Positions 16,636-25,540 are shown, counted from the first letter of the stretch. The stretch is 64,000 nt of DNA from an uncultured Acidobacteriaceae bacterium (GCA_903904755.1 CAIVDV010000047.1:1-64000); one strand, 5' to 3'. Program-made: numbers and translations. Notes: generated by a model not told the origin, from the sequence alone.

Positions 16636-17367
16636 TCATGGTTCACAGGTTGATTTTTCTGCGTTCAACCCTTTGGGCAGTTGCCATGTGGCAGGCAGCC
16701 AGAGGCGAACGCGGAATTCGATGGAGCGAATTTCGCCCCGCGGGGTGGGGTTTGCGCCTGCCGGGAGCTGCTGATAGGGCACCCGGCCGAGGTGCGAGGC
16801 CCACTGCTGGGCGAAGGTGGGCGGATCTGCGATGCCAGCAACTATCTTTGCGCCGGTGATGGTGAAGTCGCCGGAAGCGGCATGCTTGAGCTCGGTCAGC
16901 AGGGCGTTTGAGGCGCTGGCCGCTGCAGGACCACCCGAGACAGCAGCAGGAAAGGCTTTGCGGGCCCGGGCGAGTTGATCGGGGCTGGTCAGGAAATGGA
17001 AGCGGCGGGGCATCCAGGCAATGGCGTCCTGTGCGCGCAGGCCGAAGGTGGTGCCAATTTCGCGTTCCGTAAGCGAACCCCAGGGCGGAGTGGCGAGCAG
17101 CAGCGCATCCGGATACGCCAAATCGCCAGCCGGGGCAGCTACCATGTCCCATCCGGAATAGTTGCCGGCGATGGGGACGAGGCGAAGCTCCCAACCCTGG
17201 CCGATGGCGGTTTTCCAACTGGAGCCGGAGGCAAGCTGGCCATCGAAGGTGACCAGGCGGCAGGCGGGGGCAGACTGCTGCGCCTGGGCGAGTGTCCCCA
17301 GCAGGCCCAGGCCGGCAAGGGCAAGGATGGCAAGGCTGTTCCGTGCCGCTACTGACGAAAATCTCAT
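16636..17367 (-). CDS. Secreted protein of unknown function
   Basis: 243 residues from ATG 17367, chosen because AGGGGA precedes it by 6 nt and it opens directly into a signal peptide (SLAILALAGLGLLGTLAQAQ). Upstream ATGs at 17391 and 17400 are alternatives without a good binding site. The mature part has two cysteines (CRLVTF near the front, CEP at the end) that could form a disulfide, and the motifs PPWGSLTEREIGTTFGLRAQD and AWMPRRFHFLTSPDQLARARK. I do not recognise the family. It is divergent from amt, 55 bp away, and lies 78 bp upstream of nuoB on the same strand. Confidence 0.6.
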   Translation of the reverse strand: MRFSSVAARNSLAILALAGLGLLGTLAQAQQSAPACRLVTFDGQLASGSSWKTAIGQGWELRLVPIAGNYSGWDMVAAPAGDLAYPDALLLATPPWGSLTEREIGTTFGLRAQDAIAWMPRRFHFLTSPDQLARARKAFPAAVSGGPAAASASNALLTELKHAASGDFTITGAKIVAGIADPPTFAQQWASHLGRVPYQQLPAGANPTPRGEIRSIEFRVRLWLPATWQLPKGLNAEKSTCEP

Positions 17368-17422
17368 CCAAATCCCCTGTTGCTTTTTCATCGCACTCAT
17401 GGGCGATTACAATATTGTTCAA

Positions 17423-18862
17423 ATGACGTACAAATTACAGTTGTGCCGTAGACATTTGCCCCAGTGTGCCACCGCGCTGGCCGCATTGGTTCTTCCCTTC
17501 TCAGCTTACGCGCAGACGGCGCCGGCCGCCGCCCCTCAGGCCCCGGTAACACAGGCGCAACTGCAGCAGCTTCAGCAATCGATTGCCGACGCTCACTCGG
17601 CTGGCGACAATGCCTGGATGCTGGTTTCGGCGGCGTTTGTGCTGCTGATGACCGGCCCCGGCCTGGCGCTGTTCTACGGCGGCCTGGTTCGCCGCAAGAA
17701 CATGCTGGGCACCATGATGCAGAGCTTTGCAATGATGGGTATTGTGAGCGTTCTGTGGGCTCTGGTGACCTATTCGCTTGCCTTCAGCCCCGGTAACAGC
17801 TTCATCGGCGGCTTCCACTACCTGTTTTTGCGGCATGTCGGCCTGACGCCGGAACCGGCCTACGCGCCGACGATTCCGCACCAGACATACATGATTTACC
17901 AGATGATGTTCGCCATCATCACCCCGGCGCTGATTACCGGCGCCTTTGCCGAACGCGTGAAGTTCAGCGCGATGGCCGTATTCCTTACCCTGTGGTCGCT
18001 GATTGTCTACACCCCGATGGCGCACATGGTGTGGGGCGTGGGCGGGTTGCTGAACGCCACGGGCGGCAAATTTCCCTGCCTGGACTTTGCCGGCGGCACC
18101 GTGGTACATGTGACTTCGGGCGTTTCGGCGCTGGTTTCCGCCATCTATATTGGCAAGCGTATCGGGTACCCGCGCACGCCCATGCCGCCGCACAATATGG
18201 TGCTGAGCATGGTGGGCGCATGCCTGCTGTGGGTTGGCTGGTTCGGTTTCAACGCCGGTTCGGCGCTGGCTTCCAGTTCGCTGGCCACCTCAGCGTTTGT
18301 GGCCACCCACCTGGCCGCTGCGGCAGCTGCGATTGCCTGGAGCATTGCGGAATATTTCCACAATGGCAAGGCGTCAGCATTGGGCGCGATTTCAGGCGCA
18401 GTGGCCGGACTGGTCGCCATCACTCCCGCCTCAGGCTTTGTGCAGCCAATGCCGGCCCTGGCCATTGGCGCAATCGCCGGGGCCTTCTGCTTCCAGATGG
18501 TGACCAGGGTGAAGAACTGGTTCAAGTATGACGACTCGCTGGATGCCTTTGGCGTACACGGAGCGGGCGGAACCCTGGGCGCGCTGCTGACTGGCATTTT
18601 TGCCTCGGCCGTCATCAACCCCATCTTTGGCAATGACGCCAAGGGCAATCCGGTTGGGACGGGCGGGCTCGATGGCAACTGGCATCAGCTTGGGAACCAG
18701 GCGATTGGCGTGCTGATTGGCTGGTCGATTTCGATTGTCGGGACGCTGATATTGCTGTTTGTTGTCGATAAGACGATTGGCCTGCGTCTCTCGCCGGAAG
18801 ACGAAAACGAGGGTCTGGATCTGTCGCAGCACGGAGAAGAGGGTTACGACTTCGGGTCTTAG
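17423..18862 (+). CDS. amt: Ammonium transporter (Amt/MEP/Rh)
   Basis: 479 residues from ATG 17423, which opens into a signal-like segment ending FSAYAQ; an in-frame ATG at 17399 is an alternative. The protein is an inner-membrane ammonium channel with about eleven transmembrane helices. Family motifs seen are GPGLALFYGGLVRRKNML, FAERVKF, DFAGGTVVHVTSGVSALV, GWFGFNAGSALA and GVHGAGGTLGALLTGIFA, the last holding the pore-lining histidine. A short Q-rich segment precedes the first core helix. The C-terminal tail is acidic (EDENEGLDLSQHGEEG). It is followed by glnB and glnD, the standard arrangement in which PII protein gates Amt in response to nitrogen status. Confidence 0.94.
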   Translation: MTYKLQLCRRHLPQCATALAALVLPFSAYAQTAPAAAPQAPVTQAQLQQLQQSIADAHSAGDNAWMLVSAAFVLLMTGPGLALFYGGLVRRKNMLGTMMQSFAMMGIVSVLWALVTYSLAFSPGNSFIGGFHYLFLRHVGLTPEPAYAPTIPHQTYMIYQMMFAIITPALITGAFAERVKFSAMAVFLTLWSLIVYTPMAHMVWGVGGLLNATGGKFPCLDFAGGTVVHVTSGVSALVSAIYIGKRIGYPRTPMPPHNMVLSMVGACLLWVGWFGFNAGSALASSSLATSAFVATHLAAAAAAIAWSIAEYFHNGKASALGAISGAVAGLVAITPASGFVQPMPALAIGAIAGAFCFQMVTRVKNWFKYDDSLDAFGVHGAGGTLGALLTGIFASAVINPIFGNDAKGNPVGTGGLDGNWHQLGNQAIGVLIGWSISIVGTLILLFVVDKTIGLRLSPEDENEGLDLSQHGEEGYDFGS

Positions 18863-19022
18863 CAGCGGCCACGGATATCGGTGGAGTATCGTTCCGGATT
18901 CCTGGAATTAACCTTGGATTCAACGTCTTCACCGATAACCTGATAGGCTTTCTTCGCGGGTACACTCCCTGGCAGACCTTATGAAGGCAGACCGGGGACC
19001 CAAAACGAGAGGTTTTCGCTTT

Positions 19023-19361
19023 ATGCACAAGATTGAAGCAATACTCCAGCCTTCGCGGCTGGATGCCGTGAAAGATGCGCTGCTGGACGCCGGCATTGAA
19101 GGCATGACGATTCTGGAAGCCCGCGGCCACGGCCGTCAAAAGGGCCATACGGAGTTCTATCGCGGCCGGGAATACACGGTTGACCTTTTGCCCAAGATCA
19201 AGATTGAGATTGTGGTGACCGACGACCTGAAGGACAAGACCATCCGCGCGATTATCGGTGCAGCCCGTACCGGCAAGATTGGCGACGGCAAGATTTTTGT
19301 CACCCACATTGACGACGCGATTCGCATCCGCAACGACGAGCACGGCGAGTCGGCGCTTTAG
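19023..19361 (+). CDS. glnB: Nitrogen regulatory protein P-II
   Basis: 112 residues, exactly the usual P-II length, from ATG 19023. P-II senses 2-oxoglutarate, ATP and ADP and controls Amt, glutamine synthetase adenylylation and NtrB-type kinases. The T-loop RGHGRQKGHTEFYRG carries Tyr51 in GREYTVDLLPK, the uridylylation site, and the C-terminal RTGKIGDGKIFV motif forms the nucleotide site. An in-frame ATG at 18981 would add 14 unconserved residues. Amt lies 160 bp upstream and glnD 245 bp downstream, beyond a terminator. Whether it is GlnB or GlnK cannot be told from sequence; linkage to amt would favour GlnK in proteobacterial terms. Confidence 0.95.
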   Translation: MHKIEAILQPSRLDAVKDALLDAGIEGMTILEARGHGRQKGHTEFYRGREYTVDLLPKIKIEIVVTDDLKDKTIRAIIGAARTGKIGDGKIFVTHIDDAIRIRNDEHGESAL

Positions 19362-19399
19362 TTCCCTGTTGGCCTGCGCTTAAGGCCGCGACACCAGGC

Positions 19400-19431
19400 A
19401 AGGCACAGCAACCGCTGTGCCTTCGCTTTTT
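19400..19431 (+). terminator. Rho-independent terminator after glnB
   Basis: A 10-bp stem (19400-19409 with 19414-19423) closes an AACC loop and is followed by TCGCTTTTTATT. It separates amt-glnB from glnD, so glnD probably has its own promoter in the following AT-richer 170 bp. Confidence 0.8.
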
Positions 19432-19606
19432 ATTCTCATTTTCGGGCTCTTAAAAGAAGCTATAAGAGCAAAGCAACGCTCCCCCTGCCAATCTCAGCGA
19501 TTTTCGCTTATTCTCGAAGTGTTCCTGATTCATTTCCCTTTCATCATCTCGGCAGCGATCATCGCCGATGCACCGGACCCCTATCGAGAGTCCCGCTAAG
19601 GTATTC

Positions 19607-22210
19607 ATGGAAAACGGCTTTCTGGAAATTGACGATTTACGGGAGCAGTACAGCCGGGAGATGGCGCTGATTCGCCAGACCTACGAGCGCACCGGCGATG
19701 GCACGGCAGCCATCCGGCGGCGGACGTCGATTGTGGACCGCCTTCTGATTGAGCTGTGGCGGCGGGCGTTTGGCCCGGACGGCACGCCAAAGGCGGCGAT
19801 TCTGGCGCTGGGTGGCTACGGACGCAAGGATCTCTTCCCCTATTCCGATATCGATGTTCTCTTTGCCTTTGCCGATGAAGACGCTGAAAAGCATGCCCGG
19901 GCCTCGATTCGCGCGCTGGTGCAGGCGATGTGGGATATCGGGCTGCGAGCCAGCCCGGCCTCGCGGACGCTGAAAGAGTGTAGCCACTTTGACCCGGACA
20001 ACCTGGAGTTCACGCTGGCCACCTTCGACCACCGCTTCCTGGCCGGGAACTTCCAGATGTACCAAAAGCTGCACACCGAGATTCTGCCCGGCCTGATCCT
20101 GAGCGAGTGGAACCAGATTGCCCTGAAGCTGGGCGAGATTGCCCGCTCCCGTCATGCCCGGTTCGGCAATACGATCTTCCACCTGGAACCGAATTTGAAG
20201 GACTGTCCGGGGGGACTGCGGGACTTTACCCTGGCACCGTGGTTTGCCCTGCTCTTCCACCTGAAGGAAGAGCGCGAGTGGCCCCGGCAGCGAAATATTT
20301 TCCAGAGTGCACACGGCGATGCGGAAGCCGCATTCGATTTTCTCGCCTCCACTCGATGTTTCCTGCACTTCCGTCATGGCCGGGACGACAACAATCTGGA
20401 CTGGCAGTCGCAGGATGAGGCGGCGGCGCAGTCGGTAGGGCTGGAAACCCGCGGCACCGCCGATCCGGCCTACTGGATGCGCACCTATTATCGCCACGCG
20501 CGCACCGTCTACCGCCGCGCAGTGCTGCTGATGGAGCACCTTCCGGCTCCGGTGAGTTTCTACAAACAATTCCGGCGCCGCCGCACCCCGATTGCGGGCA
20601 CGGATTTCTACCTGGACCAGGGGCGCATTGATGTTTCGCCGGGTGCGCAGTTTACCGATACCGACGCCATTCTGCGCATCTTCTCCATGATCTCCAACCA
20701 CGGATACACGCTGTCACAAGCGGCGGAAGACCGCATTACGGACGCGTTGCCGGTGCTGGCAATTCATATTCCCGAGGGGCCGTACCTGTGGAACTGTCTG
20801 CGCGAGGTGCTGCTGGGACCCCATGCCGCACACGCCGTGCGCACCATGCACGCGCTGGGCATCCTGGAGATGCTGCTGCCGGAGTTCCACGGCATTGACG
20901 CGCTGGTGATTCGCGACAGCTATCACCGCTATACGGTGGACGAGCACACCTTTTTGACAATTGACAATGTGCAGGCTCTGCGTCGGCCATTGCACGACTA
21001 TGAGCAGCGGCTGGGCACGCTGCTGCCGGAGATTGAGCGGCTGGATCTGCTGCTGCTTTCGCTGCTGCTGCATGACACCGGCAAGGCGCGCCGAACGGGC
21101 GACCACACCGTGCAGTCGGTGGAGCTGGCAGACAGCTTCCTGGCGCGGCTGGACTTTGACATTGAAGAGACTGAGGTGGTGCGCAAGCTGATTCGCCAGC
21201 ATCTGGAAATGTCGAACGCGCTGCGCCGCGATATCTTCGACCAGGAAAATGTACACACACTGGCAGAAAAGGTCGGCAGCCCGCAGTTGCTGAAGATGCT
21301 GACGCTGATGACCTATGCGGATATCAAGGCCGTGCATCCGGACGCGCTGACGCCATGGAAAGCCGAGAACCTGTGGCAACTGTATATGGCGACGGCAAAC
21401 TTCATGGACCGCTCTGTGGACGATGTGCGCTACCACGTGGATCTGGACCCGACGCTGATGTATCGCATCAACGCGATGGTGCCGGGCAAGGCCGAGCAGT
21501 TGCGGCAGTATCTGGAAGGCCTGCCGCAGCGCTATCTGCAGACGCGTATTCCCGAACAGATTCGCAATCACTTTCTGATGGCTTCGAAGCTGGATCAAGA
21601 TCCAGTGCAACTGGAACTGCGGCCACACCGGCAACTGGTGGAGTTGACCGTGATTGCCAGGGACCGCAGCCGGCTGTTTGCTGACGTGGCGGGCGCACTT
21701 GCGGCATGGGGCATGAACATTGTGAAGGCCGACGCATTTGCCAACGCGGCCGATGTAATTGTGGACAGCTTCCACTTTACGGATACCTTCCGCACGCTGG
21801 AGCTGAACCCGACAGAGAAAGACCGCTTCCTCACCAACGTGCGCGACATTCTGGAGCAGCGCGTGCAGGTGGAAACACTGCTGGCAAGCCGGCGGCAAAC
21901 CACACGCAGCGGCAGCGTGAAGGTGGACGTGATTACACGGCTGGAGTTCGACACGACCTCCTCCACGCACTCCACGCTGCTGCAGGTTGTAGCGCAGGAT
22001 ACGCCCGGGCTTCTGCGGCAAATTGCGCTGGTGCTGCACAACCACGCCTGCAATATTGAGGTGGCCTTGATTGATACAGAAGGCGAGACGGCGATTGACG
22101 TCTTCTACCTGACCCATGCGGGCGAGCGGCTGGGCGAGGCAATGCAGGCCGCTCTGCTGGCCGACCTGCGCGAAGGCATTGAGAAGCTGCTGCCGCAGGG
22201 GCAGAGCTGA
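19607..22210 (+). CDS. glnD: Bifunctional uridylyltransferase/uridylyl-removing enzyme
   Basis: 867 residues from ATG 19607, preceded by AAGG; an in-frame ATG at 19568 has no binding site. GlnD adds or removes UMP on P-II in response to glutamine. The nucleotidyltransferase motif GGYGRKDLFPYSDIDVLF lies near residues 65-85. A GlnD-specific linker follows (LKDCPGGLRDF). The HD phosphohydrolase domain has LLLHDTGKARRTGDHT, and the C-terminus holds two ACT domains for glutamine sensing (VIARDRSRLFADVAGAL and VVAQDTPGLLRQIALVL). The intact Tyr51 in the neighbouring P-II and the complete domain set argue for working uridylylation control. Confidence 0.94.
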   Translation: MENGFLEIDDLREQYSREMALIRQTYERTGDGTAAIRRRTSIVDRLLIELWRRAFGPDGTPKAAILALGGYGRKDLFPYSDIDVLFAFADEDAEKHARASIRALVQAMWDIGLRASPASRTLKECSHFDPDNLEFTLATFDHRFLAGNFQMYQKLHTEILPGLILSEWNQIALKLGEIARSRHARFGNTIFHLEPNLKDCPGGLRDFTLAPWFALLFHLKEEREWPRQRNIFQSAHGDAEAAFDFLASTRCFLHFRHGRDDNNLDWQSQDEAAAQSVGLETRGTADPAYWMRTYYRHARTVYRRAVLLMEHLPAPVSFYKQFRRRRTPIAGTDFYLDQGRIDVSPGAQFTDTDAILRIFSMISNHGYTLSQAAEDRITDALPVLAIHIPEGPYLWNCLREVLLGPHAAHAVRTMHALGILEMLLPEFHGIDALVIRDSYHRYTVDEHTFLTIDNVQALRRPLHDYEQRLGTLLPEIERLDLLLLSLLLHDTGKARRTGDHTVQSVELADSFLARLDFDIEETEVVRKLIRQHLEMSNALRRDIFDQENVHTLAEKVGSPQLLKMLTLMTYADIKAVHPDALTPWKAENLWQLYMATANFMDRSVDDVRYHVDLDPTLMYRINAMVPGKAEQLRQYLEGLPQRYLQTRIPEQIRNHFLMASKLDQDPVQLELRPHRQLVELTVIARDRSRLFADVAGALAAWGMNIVKADAFANAADVIVDSFHFTDTFRTLELNPTEKDRFLTNVRDILEQRVQVETLLASRRQTTRSGSVKVDVITRLEFDTTSSTHSTLLQVVAQDTPGLLRQIALVLHNHACNIEVALIDTEGETAIDVFYLTHAGERLGEAMQAALLADLREGIEKLLPQGQS

Positions 22211-22214
22211 GCGC

Positions 22215-23048
22215 TTACCCCAGCAGCGAGCGCACGTAAGCGCCGCCACGGACGGCGATGTCGAGCGGCTTGATTGCCTCGTCCCGCCAGATAGTGTCGT
22301 GGGTGTACTTTGGGTCGTAGCCGAAGCCCTCAACCATCAGGTATCCGTCGTAGTCGCTTGCCTTGAGTGCGGCGACGATGCCGGGAAAATCAATGTGTCC
22401 GGTGCCCGGCACGCCGCGATGATTTTCGCTGATGTGGATGTGCTTCATGCGCTTGCCCACTGAGGCGACTGCGTCAACGACATTCTTCTCTTCGATGTTG
22501 GCGTGGAAGGTGTCAATCAGCAGGCCGATGCGTGGGCTGCCGATGGCATCAACCAGAGCGTTGCCCTCGGCTGCCGTGGTAACGAGGAAAGTCTCTGAGC
22601 GGTTCACCGGCTCCAGGGCGAGTTCCACGCCGAGCGCCTGCAGCAGGTTGTCGAGTTTGTGGAAGCACTCAATGGCCCAGTTCCACTCATCGGTGGTGCG
22701 CTTGCGGCCCGGCAGGTAGCCAATGGGTGCAAACACGGGACCGCCCATGCGGGTTGCGCCAAGCGAGGCCGTAACTTCGGCAACGCGGCGCAGATGATTG
22801 AGGCTTTTCGAGCGCACATCGGCATCCGGGCTGATGGGGTTGATGCCGGCAGGCAGAATGGCGCAGACCGTGGGCTCCAGGCCCTCGGCCTCCAGTCCCT
22901 TGCGCAAGGCTTTGACGTCAACCGCTTCTGGTTCAAAGACCGGCACTTCAAAGCCGTCGATTCCCTGCTCTTTCAGCCCGCGGACAACATCAATCTGTAC
23001 CGCGTGAAAACGGAAATTCCAGGCAAACGCGCTGACGCCAATCTTCAT
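22215..23048 (-). CDS. Sugar phosphate isomerase/epimerase (AP endonuclease 2 / TIM-barrel family)
   Basis: 277 residues from ATG 23048, preceded by AGGAGT. It belongs to the xylose isomerase-like TIM-barrel family that includes D-tagatose 3-epimerase. Likely metal ligands are the glutamate in LALEPVNR, the aspartate and histidine in LLIDTFHANIEE, the histidines of KHIHISENHRG and the C-terminal glutamate in MVEGFG. These enzymes interconvert ketoses or inositol derivatives in the cytoplasm; the substrate is not evident. The gene ends 4 bp from the glnD stop, convergent. Upstream on the same strand lies the metal-sensing repressor gene, 125 bp away. Confidence 0.82.
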   Translation of the reverse strand: MKIGVSAFAWNFRFHAVQIDVVRGLKEQGIDGFEVPVFEPEAVDVKALRKGLEAEGLEPTVCAILPAGINPISPDADVRSKSLNHLRRVAEVTASLGATRMGGPVFAPIGYLPGRKRTTDEWNWAIECFHKLDNLLQALGVELALEPVNRSETFLVTTAAEGNALVDAIGSPRIGLLIDTFHANIEEKNVVDAVASVGKRMKHIHISENHRGVPGTGHIDFPGIVAALKASDYDGYLMVEGFGYDPKYTHDTIWRDEAIKPLDIAVRGGAYVRSLLG

Positions 23049-23173
23049 GGCAAACTCCTGATTCCAGAAGGATTCATCTTGCAAAAGAATGAAACCACTC
23101 TATCATTCCGCGCCGAAAGCCGGTTGTTCACCTGTTGTTCATCCAGGTGGGTTAGCCTGTGATTTCGCGGCAA

Positions 23174-23446
23174 CTACTTGAGATACGAGCGGACAAGGTC
23201 GATGAGATCTTCGGCGAGTTCGGGGGCGACCTGCTCCTTGGCACCGTCGGTGAGGTGAAAGCGGATATGGGTTTCCAGGACCTCACCCATCAGGCTGTTG
23301 ACGCCGCCGCGGACGGCTGCCAGCAGCATGAGCTGGTCGCCGCAGTCCTTGTCGCCGGTGATGGCGCGCTCGATTGCATCCAATTGACCGCGGAGTTTGC
23401 GCACCCGCTGCAGTTGCTTGAGTTTTTCACGTTCGTCATGAGACAT
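23174..23446 (-). CDS. RcnR/FrmR-type (CsoR family) metal- or aldehyde-sensing repressor
   Basis: 90 residues from ATG 23446. It is an all-helical CsoR/RcnR-family DNA-binding repressor that lets go of its operator when an effector binds. Counting from Met1, the sensor positions are His3, Cys35, His60 and His64. This is the H-C-H-H pattern described for the nickel/cobalt sensor RcnR rather than the C-H-C pattern of copper CsoR; FrmR formaldehyde sensors share Cys35 and His60. The divergent intergenic region holds two palindromes of the right type (23484-23500, 23506-23522) and then an OprB-like porin gene. Autoregulation and control of the porin are inferred. No nickel or cobalt exporter gene is adjacent. 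Confidence 0.88.
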   Translation of the reverse strand: MSHDEREKLKQLQRVRKLRGQLDAIERAITGDKDCGDQLMLLAAVRGGVNSLMGEVLETHIRFHLTDGAKEQVAPELAEDLIDLVRSYLK

Positions 23447-23483
23447 GGGAGTTTCCTTTTGGGTGGAATATGGGGTTGCCCGG

Positions 23484-23500
23484 ATACCCACCGGGGGTAT
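23484..23500. promoter_or_regulatory. Operator-like palindrome 1 of the RcnR-type repressor
   Basis: The sequence ATACCCACCGGGGGTAT is a G/C tract flanked by inverted ATACCC and GGGTAT arms. CsoR/RcnR-family operators have this design, a G/C tract bordered by A/T inverted repeats. It lies 38 bp upstream of the repressor start codon and 73 bp upstream of the porin start codon. Confidence 0.65.
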
Positions 23501-23505
23501 AGCAT

Positions 23506-23522
23506 ATACCCAGGTGGGGTAT
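23506..23522. promoter_or_regulatory. Operator-like palindrome 2 of the RcnR-type repressor
   Basis: The sequence ATACCCAGGTGGGGTAT repeats the arms of palindrome 1. The centres of the two sites are 22 bp apart, about two helical turns, so two repressor tetramers could sit on the same face of the DNA. Both lie between the divergent repressor and porin genes. Confidence 0.65.
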
Positions 23523-23572
23523 GGTTTTGTAACCATCCTACACCCGTTTCCTCTTCCTGTGGAGTTTCTACC

Positions 23573-25075
23573 GTGGTTCGTTCCGGGATCAGCCTGGCAT
23601 CCCTGTTTGCGCTTGCGATGGCACTTGCCGTGCCTGCGGCGGCGCAGAGCACTGCCCTGCCTGAGGCGCCCGCACCCCTGCAGAATCTTGCACTTGCGGC
23701 GGATGCCCAGCACGGACAGCGCGAAGACGGCATTGGGCGCAAGGCGACAGATCTGAGCCCGACGGGATCAGAACGGCAGGATGCCCCGGACGCGACGATC
23801 TTCCCGCACCCGGACAGCAACCAGTGGTGGCTGAGCGGTCAGGCAAACATCATCTTCCAGGGGCGGCCGGCGTTCCATGCGTCCTATCAGGGGCAGAACA
23901 GCTTCCGCAACTCGGCCGAGTACAAGACCAGCCTGATTGGCACGCTGTATACGGCGTGGCGGCCGACGCACTCGATTCCCTGGAATACTGACCTGATTCT
24001 GGACTTTGAGTCCGCAGGCGGGCGCGGGCTGAGCGAGGCACTGGGCATTGCCGGATTCACCAACATTGACGTGGTGCGTAATCCGAATCTGGGTTCCACG
24101 CCGTATCTGGCTCGGTACCAGGTTCACCAGACAATTGGCCTGAGCCAGGAGACCACCGAGCAGCAGGCGGGGCCGTTTGGGCTGGCTCCGGTGGTGCCGG
24201 TGCGCCGACTGGAGTTCCGCGCGGGCAAGATGACGCTGCCGGATTTCTTTGATGTCAACGGCGTGGGGTCGGACAGCCATTTGCAGTTCATGAACTGGAC
24301 GACGAACAACAACGGCGCATGGGATTATGCGGCGGATACGCGCGGCTACACGGTGGGCGCAATGGCGGAGTACGATGACCGGACGTGGAGCGTGCGTTAC
24401 GGCATTTTTGCCATGCCGGTGGTTGCCAATGGAATTGACCTGGACTGGGCCTTGAGCCGCGCGCACGGGCAGAACGGCGAGCTGGAAATCCGACACAGCT
24501 GGGTGGCCAAACAGAAGGGCGTGACGCGGGTGCTGTTCTTTGCCAATCGCGCCCACATGGGCAACTATCGCGAGGCTGTCGCGGCATATCTGAATGGCGC
24601 AGATGCAACGCCAACCGTGACCGCGCATGCGCACATGGGCGCGCTGAAGTATGGCTTTGGCTACAACGCTGAGCAGGCGATTACGGGCGACCTGCGGCTC
24701 TTTGCGCGCTTTGGTTGGAACGAGGGCCAGCAGGAATCGTTTGCCTACACCGAAGTGGAGCAGACGGTCTCAGGTGGCGCGGACTATGCAGGCGCAAGCT
24801 GGCACCGGCCTGCGGACAAGGTTGGCCTGGCGGTGGTGTCAAATGCAATCAAGCGCGACCACCAGAACTACCTGCGATATGGCGGAATGGGCTTTCTGCT
24901 GGGCGACGGCAACCTGAACTACGGCCGGGAAAACATTGTGGAGAGCTACTACAACCTGCACTTTTGGCGGGGGCTGTTTTATGCGCTGGACGTGCAGCAC
25001 GTGAACAACCCGGGCTACAACCGGGATCGCGGTCCGGCGTGGGTGGGTTCCGCGCGGGCGCATGTGGATTTTTAA
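23573..25075 (+). CDS. OprB-like carbohydrate porin family protein
   Basis: 500 residues from a GTG at 23573, with GGAG 9 nt upstream. The frame is open further upstream but that part is antisense to the repressor gene. A signal peptide (LASLFALAMALAVPAAAQS) is followed by a linker rich in Ala, Pro and Glu, then a long alternating-strand barrel with many Gly-aromatic pairs. Motifs such as WWLSGQANIIFQG, GFTNIDVVRNP, PYLARYQVHQT and RAGKMTLPDFFDVN, and a C-terminal strand ending in phenylalanine (SARAHVDF), fit the OprB family of sugar-selective outer-membrane porins. The adjacent metal-type sensor suggests expression tied to a metal or aldehyde signal. Substrate unknown. Confidence 0.8.
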   Translation: MVRSGISLASLFALAMALAVPAAAQSTALPEAPAPLQNLALAADAQHGQREDGIGRKATDLSPTGSERQDAPDATIFPHPDSNQWWLSGQANIIFQGRPAFHASYQGQNSFRNSAEYKTSLIGTLYTAWRPTHSIPWNTDLILDFESAGGRGLSEALGIAGFTNIDVVRNPNLGSTPYLARYQVHQTIGLSQETTEQQAGPFGLAPVVPVRRLEFRAGKMTLPDFFDVNGVGSDSHLQFMNWTTNNNGAWDYAADTRGYTVGAMAEYDDRTWSVRYGIFAMPVVANGIDLDWALSRAHGQNGELEIRHSWVAKQKGVTRVLFFANRAHMGNYREAVAAYLNGADATPTVTAHAHMGALKYGFGYNAEQAITGDLRLFARFGWNEGQQESFAYTEVEQTVSGGADYAGASWHRPADKVGLAVVSNAIKRDHQNYLRYGGMGFLLGDGNLNYGRENIVESYYNLHFWRGLFYALDVQHVNNPGYNRDRGPAWVGSARAHVDF

Positions 25076-25086
25076 GCCGCAAATGA

Positions 25087-25116
25087 AAGGCGCCGGAGAG
25101 TATCCGGCGCTTATTC
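25087..25116. terminator. Terminator between the porin gene and ftsB
   Basis: An 8-bp G/C-rich stem (25090-25097 with 25103-25110) closes a 5-nt loop and is followed by TTATTCCTT. It lies between two convergent genes and can serve the porin transcript. Confidence 0.7.
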
Positions 25117-25147
25117 CTTGTCTCGCGAAATCCAGGTCCCGTGAAAT

Positions 25148-25540
25148 CTAGTGACTCTGCGCGCCTGCTTCCGGCAGTTTGTAGATCACTTCGTTGGGGC
25201 GGGTGTAGCGCAGACGGCGGCGGGCCTCGTCCTCAATTGCTGCTGGGTCCTGCTTGAGCCGCTCGACGTGCTGCTGCAGGTGAGCGTTCTCGTCGGTCAG
25301 CTGCTGAATCTCCTGGCGGAGTGCCTTCTCTTCATCGTTCTTGTGCTGCCAACTGTTGAGTCCATTGCGGCCGGTGAGTGCCTGCCAGCCGAGCAGCATC
25401 GCTCCCACCATGACGCCGAAGGTTGCCAGGCGCGGCAGGTTGCCCAGCCTGCGCCACCAGGGCAACACGGGCGCAGCAACAGGCTCACCCTGCTCCATGG
25501 GCAGGGTTGGCGTCTCCGGTGCTGTGGCCTTTTTCCGCAC
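25148..25540 (-). CDS. ftsB: Septum formation initiator family protein (FtsB/DivIC)
   Basis: 130 residues from a GTG at 25540, with AAGGAAAG upstream. FtsB/DivIC bridges FtsQ and FtsL in the division septum. A Pro-rich cytoplasmic N-terminus of about 35 residues leads into one membrane helix (LATFGVMVGAMLLGWQAL), then a coiled coil with leucine heptads (EEKALRQEIQQLTDENAHLQ). The C-terminal ARRRLRYTRPNEVIYKLP matches the conserved FtsB end, in which a basic pair and a proline precede the VIYKL stretch. The family is diverse, so ftsB is used in the broad sense. Confidence 0.83.
   Translation of the reverse strand: MRKKATAPETPTLPMEQGEPVAAPVLPWWRRLGNLPRLATFGVMVGAMLLGWQALTGRNGLNSWQHKNDEEKALRQEIQQLTDENAHLQQHVERLKQDPAAIEDEARRRLRYTRPNEVIYKLPEAGAQSH

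Noticed and set aside
23159-23572. N-terminal extension of the porin frame
   Set aside because: It runs antisense through the repressor gene and the operators; the signal peptide starts only at the GTG at 23573.
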